Of a stretch of 64,000 nt of DNA, positions 1 through 12,808 are shown in pieces. A model generated the notes under the pieces. That model ran no database searches, was not told where the DNA came from, and was given only the letters and a program-made list of their open reading frames with translations. The translations under genes and the position numbers were made by a program. The stretch is from Xylaria sp. FL1777 (taxonomy: Eukaryota > Ascomycota > Sordariomycetes > Xylariales > Xylariaceae), in the NCBI GenBank assembly GCA_022578965.1, contig MU400506.1:186001-250000 (forward strand), read 5' to 3'. Every line of letters begins with the position of its first letter. Within the stretch, counting starts at the first letter, position 1.

Positions 1-888
1 ACGCAGGACCTTGTTCAGGTGTGCTGGTACATGTAGGGAGGGGAGTTTTTGAGTTACCTTGTCAACCTTACTTAATCTGCCTATGCCTAGGTAGGTAGGA
101 ACGGTGGAGGGAGTGTATCGATGATATCACCAACATTGGATCTTTAGAGATCAGCACTTCCCAGGCATCTATCCCCAAGAGAAGAGGTCAAATATATGTA
201 GGACTAGGTAGCATGCTGAACAAATTATGAATGTCCGTTTGGCTTTGCCGTCCAATAACAGTCGTGAAAACCAGGCGCATTTGAATGATGGCCAGGTACA
301 GATCGCAGCATGCCATGCTACTCCGCCAATGAATTGGCATCCCGTTGCTTGGCCGTTGCATAGGGCTTGTGTGAGCCAGGGTCAGGGGTCGTTGCCGTCT
401 TCTCCATGGCAGTCCCAATCAACGAAGAAGTCCCCATAGGCTTGGCTATATATGGCTAGTACGATGCTCTAGAGTTAACCTAAGCTAAAAGTAGATTAGA
501 CTCTCTTGAGCCACAACAGGTAGTAAGTACTTAAAGTAACAAGCCACGTCGAAAGCAGCTTGCAGCATGCTGTGTAAATAGCAATTCATTCACTGTCGGC
601 TGACATGAAGCCTTATATGAAAATCGACATTCTCTCATCAACCTCGCCAACGTTTCATCGGCGGGTTTTCCTTTTCTACAGGTATCACTAATAACCGAGG
701 TACAGGGCACGGCCTATTAACCCACCACACATTATTACGGTTTTCACTGAAGTCCACTACGTCTTCTTCGAGTTCTCCAGTACTATGGCCTTTCTGAGCC
801 ATCCCCTGTTTGTATAGTTCGGGGTAGAAAGACTACGATTGCCGTCAGCCTTTTCGTCTGGTCCCGATATTCATTGGAATCTGCGCAG
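1..888. other. Intergenic spacer and MED16 promoter side
   Basis: No gene is supported here. Open frames on both strands stay below 80 codons and show no recognisable motif. A CCTAGGTAGGTAGG-type run sits near position 85, one of several in the window. The last 100-200 bases are the likely promoter and 5' leader of the Mediator gene that starts at 889. Confidence 0.6.
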
Positions 889-3800
889 ATGTCGGACAAT
901 AACTTGCCTCTCCTTCTGGATAGCGCTATGTCGGGGATGGATCACGCCCCCATGCAGGTCGACTTGAACGGTGTGGACGACCTTTTTGGAGACACTGATC
1001 CCCTTTCTCTTCCCTCACGCCCACCGAGTAGGCGCCTTCGACGAAGACTGGATGAATTACGGTGTCGGGGTTGCTGCCAGTAAGTTGTTCTTCCTTCCCT
1101 ACGCACCTTCGCAGATTTCACCGTCTTCAACCCTCTTTAACTATATATCAGAGGCTTAGCATGGTCCAAAGGGGGCACTATTGCTTCTATCACACAGGGC
1201 GGTCAATCCCTGGAGCTCAGATACTTACGAGCCAATCCAAAAAATGCCATCTGGGAATTAAGCGAGTCTAAGGTTGTCACGCCCTGGGAGAACCTCAACG
1301 GCGGCCCTATTGTTCACCTATCATGGGGCCCAGCAAGTTCGGAACTTGCCGTTATTGATGCCGTTGGTAGAGTTCTCCTTTTGAACTTTAATTCCGACCT
1401 GAACCGCCCTATAGTCTCTCGGCGCTGGGAAGGAGATCCCATTGATGATTTGCAGACAATTGTCGGTACCTACTGGCTTAATCAGCTGCCAGCGAATTCG
1501 AGGGTTAGGGTCTCCCTGCTTAATCTCTGTCCAGTCGGTTCTAACCAAATGCCTAGTTTTATCCCACATATTCACCCGCTATCAAGAACTCAAAGGGGAC
1601 TGATTATACATTTGAGAATTCCGGCGTTCCAACCATGGGACCAAACCATCCCAATCCTACCAAGTCCGCACTTATATGCGTTACAACTAACGGTCTCCTC
1701 AAGATGTTTTGGAGTCAGAATAACAATAAGCCTGAAGAGACCACACTTGAGTTAGAAAGTGCTACTTCTGCTGATGACCTAATAACACATGCAGCTGCGT
1801 GTTCTGATAAAAGTTAGTGATCCTTTTATTGCCCCCTCGTATGTATGGACTAATCTACTAAGATCTCACCGGGTAGCTAAATCTATATACATCGCTATGG
1901 CCACAACTTCCAAGCAACTTAGGGTCGTTCAGGTCGCCATCTCTTTTAACGCGCCCAAACCAGATAACCCACAAAACGTGCCTCCAGGAGGATATGTCCT
2001 AAGTCCCTCCCTTGGAAAGAGACATGTTGCAGTGACAAGCTGGTTCCAAACAGGCACGTGCGAGTCCCCGTTAGACGCATCGATGTCAAAGATCTCTCAT
2101 ATAGAGATGCTTCCAGCTCATTTCGACTTCCATACCAAGCAATGGGCACCCATCGTCGTTATTACAGTACGGTCATTCATACCAGAACCAAATTCGCCCT
2201 ACAACCACGAAGCGCAAAGTATTATTGATAGGTGGGAGCTTCTCACAGATCAAAAACAGACAATTCATCCTGCCTTTGAGCGCCTTGGCGCTAGAAGAAA
2301 CAGTGTCGGCTCTACACCACCCGTAAGTGTCGATTAGTAATGCGTGTTGGAGCCTATGCTCATTTGTCCTATAGGCCACCGCACGGTTGAAGAAGCTTGA
2401 CTCGGTCATTGTGAATAAGATTGTTATGGGGGTCAATGTGCTTTCATTTGGAAAGATTATATCTTTCTACTACAACGACGGGACCGTCGAATACCGAGAC
2501 CGATTTACAATGCACGAGCTATACCGAGAGGTGAACCTCGATCGCATGTACTCGATTTTAGAAGCAGGCTTCAATCTCAGTGGAGAACCTTCTTGTCAGT
2601 ATGCTGCTCATGGGATAACCTCTCAATTAAGCTAACAGTGGGTTTCTAGGCCTGCAAATGGCCTTTTCACCCGCTAGCTTTTCCCTTGTACAGATGTACG
2701 AGGATGGACAGATTAAATGGCATAACCTTGAATACACATTAGGAGATCCTACCACAATCTCTGACGGTCGGTTAACTCCGCCCCCTCCCACAGACCGTTT
2801 CTTGTCTGACTCGATCTCTTAAATATTCATAGATAACTTGAATGCTGTTATCGCTGCTTGCGCTATGTCAACCGCTACTGCCACGAATAATAATAGCAAT
2901 ATTGACGACATCTTTGCCGTGGCTAAGAAATTTCCCCGTGGAGATCGTGAGCTAGCCATGATCACATTCTCTCTATCATTGGTACTAATAAATTTGAGTG
3001 GCAGAATTCGCTGTTAAGTGGGTAACAGATCTAGTACAGATTATGCGAATAACCGTCGACTATTCAGAAGATATTCCCCATGATCACCTCATAAGAAATC
3101 AACATCTACAGTTTTGCTTCAGCATATTTAATCATCTCGGCTGGAATGGGGAATACCATGCGCGCCACTTCCGTAGTAAGTTGTCTACACTGGCTCTAAG
3201 CCTTCGAAATACCGTCATTCTTGTCAGCCTGGCAAGCAGTGCTCCAAGTGCAGTGAGGGCAGCGTCAAGCCCTCTCGACGAACCCGGTAAGTCATATGCA
3301 ACCTTTTGATAGCTCTTCGGGTAAATAACAATCTCTAACATCGTTTTATAGATGTGGTGAATTCCTTGGCTGGCTGCGCCAGATGGTCAATCGATTTCTT
3401 AAGTTGGCTTTGCGATGGACTCTTCTGTCTGCTCGATGATACAAAATTCATGAGCTTTCTAACCCAGGCCAACCAACCCCAGCAGCTCGTCAATATGACT
3501 CAGTACCTCCATGCGAAGAATGAGATTGCGTTGCATCTTATACTTTGTTCCTCCACACGTAATCTCATCTCCGCGGTGTGCCGCCGAGTGGTACTCCTTG
3601 ATAACTGCGCAACTCGTGCACTTGCGTGGTATTCAGGGCGAGGGGAGATACCAGATGGAATTAATTCGCGTCATACAGCGCTGCATGCTGCCTACCGAAA
3701 GGTTTACCGATATACTTCATCAGCGCTCATTAAAGCTGACGAGTTCGATAAATTCCTTGCGGCCTTGACAGTAGACATACGTTCGGCATATGGCACATCC

Positions 3801-4286
3801 CTCGGCCCACTGGCAGAAAGAGAGGCCCAGAAGGCAGCAAAAAATCCACCGACGCCAAACCAAAACCCCAATGCTCCTAAACCAGATCGTGTTAAGGAAG
3901 CTCGCCAACACTGCGAGCTGAACATGCTCTTAGTGCGTCCACCGCCGCCTTCTTTCTTAGCCGTAATCACGAAGCTGTTCCGTCAGGATCTCACGAGCTT
4001 CCGCACAAACGTTGATATTGCAAAGTTGTATTTTGCAGATTACCATCTCCTCGAGATTGTTGACACGCCTGACGCTTTGGCGGACCGAAAAAAGAGAGGT
4101 ATGAATGTAGACATGTTTAGACGTGTCGAAATCAGTAAGCAAACACAGGTTCCTTGGAGGCGATGTTCCAGGTGTGGAAATGTCATGGAAGATCTCTCAT
4201 CGGCGAACAACAAACCAGGCATGATATTTCTACTTGCGCAACAGCGACCATGCTGCTGTGGTGGACGCTTAGCTCTTCTCCCTTAA
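889..4286 (+). CDS. MED16: Mediator of RNA polymerase II transcription subunit 16
   Basis: Tail-module subunit of the Mediator complex (Sin4 in yeast), which links activators to RNA polymerase II in the nucleus. Nine exons are read by eye, with introns 1080-1151, 1504-1556, 1813-1876, 2323-2374, 2595-2649, 2767-2832, 2947-3004 and 3287-3351. The exons total 2913 nt, exactly 970 residues plus stop, normal for fungal Med16. The N-terminus has the family pattern MQVDLNGVDDLFGD followed by DELR..GCCQ; exon 2 continues with LAWSKGGTIASI, the start of the beta-propeller-like N-terminal half. The C-terminus has a cysteine-rich end (CSRCGNVMEDL then CCCGG) that can bind metal. The ATG at 889 is chosen because an in-frame TTG upstream at 874 is not a plausible eukaryotic start. 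The sixth intron has a weak donor (GTCGGT) and is the least certain. The neighbour downstream on the same strand is a terpene synthase; no functional link is implied. Confidence 0.95.
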
Positions 4287-5959
4287 CGAGATTTGTAATG
4301 GATTGTTTCAGCGGCTTTACGTCAAATAATGGAGTCAAGATATGGGAATCCCATCTAGCCGGCTAAACCCGAATGAAGATGTATAAACTCGACGAAACAA
4401 GTCAGAGATGAAAATTGACTCGGCGAGTGCGGAGAAGAGGGAGACATGCAGCACAGGAACGGAAGATGCCCAGGACTGCCGACCTTTTGTGAACCATTGC
4501 CGTAGAGGGGATGATTCGACACCATCTTCAAACGAACTATCTATGGAGACACACATGGTGCTCTGAGAAAAGAAATTGTGAGTGGGTAAATCTCCGTGAA
4601 CATTTGCGACACAGGCTGGGACACGTTGGGAAGAACAAACAGGATATGGCGTCTCCCAATAGAGAATTTGGTATTGTCCTAACAAAAAACCTGGGACAAG
4701 GTATCCATACCATACTTCCTCCTTCTGAAGTCAGCATGTATAACGGAAATTCCGTGACTAAATGAACTAAAGCAGGCGCTATGTGTTAGTAGGAAACTAT
4801 CGCATCACCGACAGAACGTGGTGGCTCTGTATATAGTACCGCAGCCCCAGGAAGTGCAGTATGAATGCGTGAAGTGCCGGATGTGGGCTAGGGCTGCATA
4901 AACTCAGCTCGGTTAGGGAGCATGGGCCGATTTCCTAGATACGCGGATTGCCCTTTTCTGATGGCGATGCGACTCAACCTAACTAAAAGTAATAAATGTG
5001 TGCCACCCTCTCGGTTTAGAACTTTCGAATAAGCTGCCACAAATGACGGTAGCCCCTATAAATATATGAATAAGCAGCCTCTTTCTTACCGGTTATAGCG
5101 GCGGGCCCGATAACTGCCGTCATCAGAAACAAAACGATATAATTTCAGAGCGGCCAATCCCGAGTGAAGGGGCGTTACTTTTTCCTCCTAGATCAGTCGA
5201 ATACCCATTCTGTGGTCCGGGGAAGGAGGAGAAGTTACCCGAGACAGGCCATCTTCAGGGAGTATAGTGTTTCTAAAGGTTATGATGGGCCCGTGCCGGG
5301 CGTATGAGTTCAGCTTGAGACATCGTAACTATTTCCCCTACTAAGTCCCATCTGGTGAGCTGGGCTCGATTACCTACCTACTCATAGGCTATCGACTTTT
5401 ACTAGTTGGGTCGGACGTATTGCTTGGGACGATACTGCGTAGTATTCCCAAGGATCGCCAATCGCCAATGGAACCTTGTGGGGTGCATGGGTTCAGCTCG
5501 AGACATTCCAACTTGGCATGTAAATCGTATGAGTATAGAGAGACCGCCTTTACGCCGCTGTTGCTCGGCGTTTGCTCAATCTCAAAACCCGGACTTCCCG
5601 ACCAAGCCTATTTTCTTACAATGAACTGACGAGACATTCTCACGATAGCCAGACCGCCGGTAAGGCGGCTATGCCATCTCCTACGGTCTGGCTCGCTCCT
5701 CTCTGTGGGGTACATTTTTTGGTACTACGTTTGCTGGGTCGTAGAAATGAAGAGATACACTATATGCTTCTAGCCAGCGAGCAAACAGTCCATTACCCGC
5801 GTGACTAGATTTTATATAAGGCCATAACGATAATCGTGAAACAGGAGTTTTGTTCTCCATCAGTCACTTACCTCTCACGGATACTTCAGTCTCAGCATCG
5901 ACACTGATAGCTCAACTATCCTTGAATATCTTGAACACCTTCAATCCCTTGAATCTAAA
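4287..5959. other. Intergenic spacer, 1.7 kb
   Basis: No gene recognised. Several frames of 60-116 codons overlap on both strands without motifs. Two 20-nt stretches at 5304-5323 and 5487-5506 differ only by two transitions, which hints at an old, decayed duplication. The final part must carry the promoter of the terpene synthase starting at 5960. Confidence 0.55.
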
Positions 5960-7451
5960 ATGGATACAGTCAACCAGAGAATGCTGTTGGCCCAAAGGCT
6001 GTCCGGCCAGAAACTCGTTATCCCAGATATGAGGCCGCTCTTGTCGCATTGGCCCTCTGGACAGCACGCAGAATACGAAGTTATCAAAGCCGCTGTTGAC
6101 AAGCGGTTTGCTATGTACGTCATGGGAGCATCAAGGACGCTACTGTTTCGATAATGGACTAACATTGATGTAGGCTCGCAAGTGAAAAGAACCGAAAGGC
6201 TATCTCTGACGCTGATCCCGCTCTCCTAGCTGCCAGGTATGAACCGATATAGAATCATGGCCATCACCTATATGGCTAGAGCGTCTAGTAACTAACACGT
6301 AACAGATGGTGGCCCACAGCATCAATAAGATCATATAGAGTCATGACAGACCTAGTGATATGGTTCGGCCTGTGGGATGATGTGATTGAGAAGTTGGGAG
6401 AGGACCCGGCTGCCGCTGAAAGCCTACGAGTGTCGACCAAAGACTTCGTTCGTAGTGCTTTAACCTCCCCTAAGGGTAGCAATACCGCCGCAACGGGGAA
6501 CCCCCTGATACAGAGTTTCCAGCCGATCGCGACTGAAGCCTGCGCATTCTATAACCAAGGTACGTTGAAGTCTTCCCGCGTTGTCTATACAGTGAAGAAA
6601 CATAATCATTGACACCGGAGTGTGAACAGATCAACGAAGAATTTTGCTCGAGCATTTCGATCGGTACTTCGACGCCACGAGATTAGAGGCCGAGGCTGAG
6701 CGAAGCAGCGAAATCCCAGGCCTGAAGGAATATTGGGAAGTGAGAATCTTGACGAGTGGAATGGGAACATTACTTGGTCTCTCCGAGTACGTACGAGCTG
6801 ATATTCGAAGTTGGATCATAGTAGTATGATGCTAATGTCGCCGCTCGCAGGTACGCACTTCAAGTACAGCTTCCACCTAGCTTTGTGCAGTCCGAGGCAT
6901 ATAGTACGTTATGGGTCACAACAGTCGTGATAAACTCCATGTATGTTATGCGATTACTTTATGCTTAAGGGGTTAGTACTGACACAACTTAGTGTAAATG
7001 ATCTACTATCTTTGAAGAAAGAGATGGTAAGGGAAACACTCTCACCCCCGCGAGAGACGGGAATGATTGAAGATTAGACTAATCCCTATCCTAGAAGGCA
7101 CAGAGCGTCCTCAATTCAGTTGCGATACTCTTCAATCAATATGACGACCTCGACGTCGCTGTGCAGATGTCCCTAGATCACACTAGACAACTAGTAGCTC
7201 TCTTCGACCGCACAGCTGACGACGTCCTATCGTCGAGCAACATGTTTGATGCATGTGAGCTTGATGCGATATCTCAGGTTATAGACCTGATGCGAACAGT
7301 CAATACTGGTAATCTCGAGTGGAGGTAAGGAGAATCATGCCCTTGTCTCCAATCATAGTTGCTGATTTTATGATTTACCAGTTTACAAGCCAAACGATAT
7401 GGGGTTGCACAGCATATGACGGATAACGGTACAATCGAGGTCATTTTATGA
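5960..7451 (+). CDS. Class I terpene synthase (sesquiterpene cyclase type)
   Basis: Predicted Mg-dependent cyclase that ionises a linear prenyl diphosphate and cyclises it; the product cannot be read from sequence. Eight exons: 5960-6114, 6174-6236, 6306-6559, 6630-6786, 6851-6940, 6993-7026, 7098-7324 and 7382-7451. They sum to 1050 nt (349 residues), the usual single alpha-domain size. All family hallmarks are present in order: the first metal motif WDDVIE at residues 96-101 (DDxxE rather than DDxxD), the diphosphate sensor Arg196 in EYWEVRILTSG, the NSE triad NDLLSLKKE (Asn242, Ser246, Glu250), and the C-terminal Arg332-Tyr333 pair after GNLEWS. The frame is open throughout, so the gene looks functional. 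No cytochrome P450, transporter or pathway regulator lies within several kilobases, so it would be an orphan synthase. It belongs to the bacterial/fungal-type synthases, not trichodiene synthase proper. Sesquiterpene rather than diterpene substrate is an inference from size only. Confidence 0.93.
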
Positions 7452-8560
7452 TTCAATCATATCTATTGAGAGGAATAAGACATTGCCCTGGGTTCAAATA
7501 CGTGTTAAGGAGCGATGCTGCTTTGTGAAAATATCAATAGTTCTGTTGGCGTTGGGTTTTTTGGGCTGGCTCGTAGCATACATAGCGTGGTTCAAATGTT
7601 TGTTTTACTTTCGCATTACAGCATGATAGATTTCTAGCATATAGATCTATACACATTTCGCATTGATATATACAACCTGCCTAAGAATACGCACGAAAGT
7701 CTACGAAAGCTAAGCTATGAGAAGATAGGTAGAGCTTTTCCCCGTTACATGTCTACATCTAACGAATCTTCATAATGCTTTAATCACCGAGTGAGGTGGA
7801 TGGATTAATAATCAGCACAGGTTATATTGAAATCGGCTGACGATTCAAATACCGAAAATCCACCCCGGACTTCTCATCTACTATTTATATATCATGCTCT
7901 AAATTCTTAGTGGCAGCCGTATCCCACGTATACATGCCTCGACCAAGAAACAGCGCACGTTCGGCTTAATACTTTGTAAGCGAGCTCAAGGGCTCAACGC
8001 CACTGTGACCCATAAACGAACGTATCAGAAGACAAAAACATCTAGACTGGGTCGTTATGGCATGAAAGCTCTGTTTGCTACGTGGAGTAGAGATGCCGTT
8101 ATCGGCGGATCATCCTAGTATACGTTTCTAGCGCATACTTAGTAGTTAGCAAGGAGCAGACGTACTGGGTATGGTCTCCAGCCATACTATTGTATAATAT
8201 TATGATAAGAATTGCGGGTATAGCGACTACTTAACGTAGTATTCACTCAAAGTGATGAGAGAAAGGCGACTCTATCTCTATTTCCCTCTGAATACTATCT
8301 AGCCCTTTCACCACTCACATTACACAACCCATACATTCCTAATGTTTTTTTTTATCTCTTGAAATTAGCGAGGCATAGAGTATATCGATTTCATCAAGTT
8401 ACGCATATTTACGTTCGCTCAGGAGGGAGCTAAGGGGCCCGTATCATCGATTTGGTGAGCCTAGTCTTGAAACTAACAAATTCAAGATCGAACCCCATTT
8501 CTAACCGGCGAATAAAATAAAATAGATTTGACTCTCATATACCACGAGGCCTCTTGCTCA
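7452..8560. other. Intergenic spacer, 1.1 kb, AT-rich
   Basis: AT-rich and rich in stop codons in all frames; no coding stretch, tRNA or repeat is recognised. It holds the 3' end of the terpene synthase transcript and the promoter of the DUF1989 gene. A short T-run lies near 8345. Confidence 0.6.
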
Positions 8561-9924
8561 ATGCCTTTGACTCCAGAAGAAGCAGATGCCCGTCGGCAGG
8601 CTCGAAAGCCGATCCCTAGGCCGAAACCTGCCTACCTCCCTACTGCAGGGTCGCCGCTGAGTGTTGATGAGAAACTGTATGCACAGATTCGAGACGCTCC
8701 GCGGTTGAAGAGCGATGAGTTTGTGATCCCTATTCGATCCGGTCGAGCTTGGAAAGCGGAGGCTGGAAATATCATTCGTATTAGTACTCCTGAGGGGCCG
8801 CAGGTCGGTATGTCTAGTTCGCTATTCTCTACTTCCAAGCATTTTCTCTCAGATCCAATTGCATGATCGAGGCCGCCGTAATAAAGGAAGCAATGATACG
8901 CGCACTCGTCTGATCAAGACTCGACGACTGTTATAGTAGAACCTAGCTTAGGATAGAAAACCTCCGGAACAAATCAAGTGCCATAATTGCTAATGTGAGA
9001 ATCCCAAAAGGCGACCTCAACATCTGGAACGCACACAATCCACGGGAGCGCTTCTGGGCCTCGCGAACAAAGCAGCTCCACTCATCCCACGTATCGGTGG
9101 GCGACCGTCTGTGGTCGATTACCCCCTACATGCGGCCACTAGTGACGATCCTGGAGGACACGCTATCTTGGTACGGGGTCGACGAGCACGGCGGACGGGT
9201 GCACGATTTACTCGGCACGGGTTGCGACCCGTATATCAATGCCGTGCTCACGAGCGGCGACGACAGCGGAGAGCAGAATAAGCACTACGACTTCCACTGC
9301 AAATCGAACCTCGCGCGCGCCGTGCTGCCCTTCGGGTTGGCAGAACACGATGTTCACGACGTCATCAACATATTCCAGGTCACTGGGCTTGATGAGCAGG
9401 GCCGCTATTTTATGAATCCTTGCCCTGCTGGTCCGGGCGATTACATCGAGTTTCTGGCTGAACAAGACGTGCTAATGGCCCTGAGTATGTTTATCAGTTC
9501 TTCCCTCCTTTGCTTCTCCCTGAGAATTTTCTTTCCCCTTAATATTATACAACACACGTCTACTTCGACAGATCCACGTCATCGAGTGCTTAAATATAAC
9601 CTGGTAGCACAAATTATGCAACTAGATCATCGCTACTGCTCTCTTAGCCCTTTCCATGTCAGTATACACAGTCAGAGGTAGATATGCTGACAGACTCGCT
9701 TTCAAACAGGTACATGCCCGGGCGGTGATCTGTCTCTATGGGGCTTTGGTGCCGCCAGCGAGAAGGAAATGATAAAGTGCTGTCGGCCCCTGAAAGTCGA
9801 AGTGTTCCGCCTTCAAGACGCGGACTTGCTACACCAAAGCGGGTGGAAGCCCGCCGAACCGTCGCCATATCGAGGCATGCACGGCATGATGGTACCTGAG
9901 GGCCAACACCAATCTAAATCTTGA
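8561..9924 (+). CDS. DUF1989 (urea carboxylase-associated family) protein
   Basis: Protein of the DUF1989 family, whose bacterial members often sit beside urea carboxylase/urea amidolyase genes; its biochemical activity is not established. Three exons are inferred: 8561-8807, 9011-9484 and 9710-9924, totalling 936 nt (311 residues). The splice joins restore the conserved core: ...RISTPEGPQ + VGDLNIWNAHNPRERFW and ...QDVLMALS + TCPGGDLSLWGFG. Between them lie the family stretches SVGDRLWS and GTGCDPYINAVL and a conserved region ending CPAGPGDYIEF. The start ATG at 8561 (MPLTPEEADARRQARKPIP) is the first ATG in frame with the conserved part. The two introns (203 and 225 nt) are longer than others in this window, and a small extra exon inside either cannot be excluded. 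It follows the terpene synthase on the same strand and converges on the protease gene. Confidence 0.88.
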
Positions 9925-10168
9925 TGTCATGAAATATTGATAAAGCTATCCAAAGCCATCCAAAGAATTCTAAGCCCCGAGCTCTTCCACTTGCTTGGAT
10001 TCTAGGCTATACCAAAAGAAAAAGGAAAAAACAAGATCATGCCTTACGCAATTAGTAACATGTATATACATAAAGTCCGATATCGATATCTAAAATGGTG
10101 ACTCGAGAGATTACCGGCCTCTACTACAGGCCTAACCTTCAACCACATGCTCCAGATGCGCCTTTCCT

Positions 10169-11469
10169 TCAAGAAACCTCGCCGGCACCGTTGAACGCCA
10201 TCATGTTATTCGGGGACATGGAGTCCGTGACGACGTTCTTCGTAGCCAGCTCCTGCATGCGCGCGCACAGGGCAATGGGGTCGCGGTCCCCCTCGAGGCC
10301 GAGCAGGTACGCGCCGAGGCCCGCGATGTGCGGCGCCGACATCGACGTGCCCGACAGCACGGCCGTGGAGCCGTTGTTGTAGGTCGATATGACGTCGACG
10401 CCGGGCGCGAACAGGTCGATGCCGTTGCCGTAGTTGGAGAAGTACGCCCGCGCGTCGTCCCGCGCGCTCGCCGCTATCGAGCACACGGTCGGATACTGCG
10501 CCGGCGAGAAGAACTCCACCGGCGCCTGCGAGTTCCCGGCCGCGGCGGAGATGAAAAGCCCTTGGTCGACGGCGGCGCCGGCGGCGACACTCATGGTCGA
10601 GTTGCCGATCGATATAGCGCCGAGCGACAAGTTCGCGACAGATTTGTTGAGGTCTGAGATCGGCGTTAGAAGGGCGCTATCTTTTGAAGTGATATGTGTG
10701 AATTGTTTGTTTACTTACGGCCCTTCGACTTGGCGTCGTCTAGTACCCATTGTATGCCCGCAATGATCTGGCTGATGGGCCCCGAGCCCGCGGCATTCAA
10801 GACCTTGACGGCGATGAGGTTGGTCTTCTTGGCTACGCCGTACGTCTTGGATCCTGCGATGCCGGCGACGTGAGTGCCGTGTCCGTTCTCATCGACTGTG
10901 GGCAGCGCGTCGTTCGCTACAAAGCTAGTGCCCCAAGAAGCGCGGCCCTCGAATTCCGGGTGGTCGACATATATTCCCGAGTCGATGATGTATGTGTACG
11001 TTCCTTCACCCGCACTATCGTCGTACAAGTAACTGGTCGCATTCGGCACTCTACTCGAAATTCTGGCAAGGCCCCAAGGAGAGTTACTTTCGAACGCCGT
11101 CGTCGCAATTGTTACCATGGTATCAGGCTCAATATAAGCAACCTGGGAAAGTCAGCCTCTGCCGTAATTTTTGGGCATGCTAGGTCTCCTGGTACGGATT
11201 GAACTCACATCTTCTATGTTAGCAATCTTATTTATGGTCTCATCTGAAGCATCCATAGCATAAGCTTTGAAGTTTCCCATACTATAGGTATGCCGAGGAG
11301 CAACGAGTGATTCAACCCCGACATTTCTCCTTTTACTAGAGGCGACGTCAATATCGTAGTCCTCCTTCATTACTACGATCCATTTCCCCGGAATCGTCTT
11401 TCCTTTCACCTCAAGTAGAGGGGCCGCTAGGACCAGAGGGGTGGCCAGGAAGAGACCGAATAACCTCAT
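10169..11469 (-). CDS. Secreted subtilisin-like serine protease (proteinase K type, S8A)
   Basis: Extracellular endopeptidase made as a pre-pro-enzyme. Exons on the minus strand are 11469-11209, 11142-10719 and 10653-10169, giving 1170 nt (389 residues). Residues 1-16 or so (MRLFGLFLATPLVLAA) form a signal peptide. An inhibitor I9 propeptide follows (KWIVVMKEDYD, then the region ending VAYIEPD), and the mature domain begins near residue 100. The catalytic triad is visible: Asp141 (YIIDSGIYVDHPEF), His175 (NGHGTHVAG) and Ser332 (SGTSMSAPHIAG), with the oxyanion Asn269 (AAAGNS). The length and the order match fungal proteinase K and cuticle-degrading proteases. The GC-rich third exon generates long open frames on the opposite strand, which are shadows. 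The gene converges with the DUF1989 gene, with about 245 bases between stops. Intact, with no missing catalytic residue. Confidence 0.96.
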
Positions 11470-12808
11470 CTTGCTTAGGCGGTAGTTGAAGAATAGCACT
11501 CGAGTTGGATGGATGGGTGAGGACCGAAGGCTACCGAAGGACACACTCACTTGGCATTATGAAATTCAGAAGACGAGGGAGAACGCTCTCTCTTAAACAT
11601 CTCGAACTATGCCCAAGCTGCCCCCTATCTATCGTCACCTAGTTAGGCCGGCAGCCGTTGTTATCCCCAATCATCCCCAGACTCCACATCTAGTATTTTC
11701 CGTTATCAAGTCACCTACCTACTGTATGCCCAATTAGCCGACATGATACTGTAGAAGCCGTTTGTCTGTTCACCAGCCAGGTGGTCCACCAGACATCAAG
11801 AAACCAACCGCCTGCTAGATTCGTCACGGTGGCGCCGCACCACTACCGACATTGCAGCTGCAAAATCCAGTGCTATGGACAGCATGGCGCCGTTCGAAGT
11901 CCCCATCCGGCCAAGTTATGGGGAGAGTTACATGGAGGAAAATTGTTGGTAGGACCCTACCTAACGAATGCCAAGATTCTGGGTTCCCCTCAAAGCCGGG
12001 TGCTACAGGGGGGTCCCAGGTTGCGATGATCTCAGTGTCAAGATGCCTGATTTGGGGTTTCCCAGGCGCAATATGCCTATGATTCGTCGCCATCGAGGTT
12101 ATCTTCTTGCCGGCCGCTTGCACTCCTTCAGCTTCATCACGGGGACCCGGCACCTCTCGTCAAGCAATAGGCGAGTAGATAATGTAAGGTCAGGCGATCT
12201 CATTAGCCAGCGCCGTATCTAGACGAGAAATGCGGTGATCGTTAGGGCCATTGTTGCTCATGCATATGTGATACGTCAGTGATCAGGTTTTCGCCCTTTA
12301 GGGCGCCGAGCTATCAATCGCATCCCGACTGCGCTTCGACTTTCTCCACACGACGGTTTTTGTTCCAAGGGGGGACTTTTTTTCTCTCTCTCCAACATAC
12401 CTAAGGCCAGATACTTTTCGGAAGAAGCAACCATTTCATAGACCGAACAACTACGGTTCGGAACCTGTTCAACCGAGTGAAACATCTTTCACGTTATTAA
12501 AGCAATAAGAGCCAGCGTGAGGATAATCCCAAATATATTTGAAAACCTCAACCTTGGTAAGAATGTTTGGTCGTAACTTTGATTCTATCCTCTCAGATTT
12601 CATATCTGACTGGTAAACGACTTCAGATTGATACGATCTCCACCTTATCGCAGACATGGCGAAGGTAGGTATGCCCGAAATTTGACCCGGAATTTCTCGT
12701 GAGGAGATACTGTAGGTACATGCTGCCATCGTAAGTTACGTTACGCCTTGATGTTCATCCCATGACCCACGCGATGTGATGCGATGCGGGCGAGATCCGC
12801 AGACCCCA
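11470..12808. other. Intergenic spacer upstream of the protease
   Basis: This contains the promoter side of the protease gene (minus strand) and otherwise no recognised feature. Frames of 70-110 codons on both strands around 11780-12490 overlap each other and have no motif, so they are not called. Confidence 0.5.

Noticed and set aside
4895..4975. tRNA-like D-arm (CTCAGCTCGGTTAGGGAG)
   Set aside because: No acceptor stem pairing and no B-box (GGTTCGANTCC) at the right distance.
8461..8510. B-box-like GGGGTTCGATC on the minus strand
   Set aside because: The flanking bases do not form a T-stem, and no A-box or acceptor stem is seen.
10206..10657. Long frames on the plus strand and a second minus frame over the protease
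   Set aside because: They are GC-rich Arg/Ala shadows of the subtilase exon, which has a full catalytic triad in its own frame.
5960..11469. Terpene biosynthetic gene cluster
   Set aside because: Neighbours are Mediator, DUF1989 and a protease; no tailoring enzyme, transporter or pathway regulator is adjacent.
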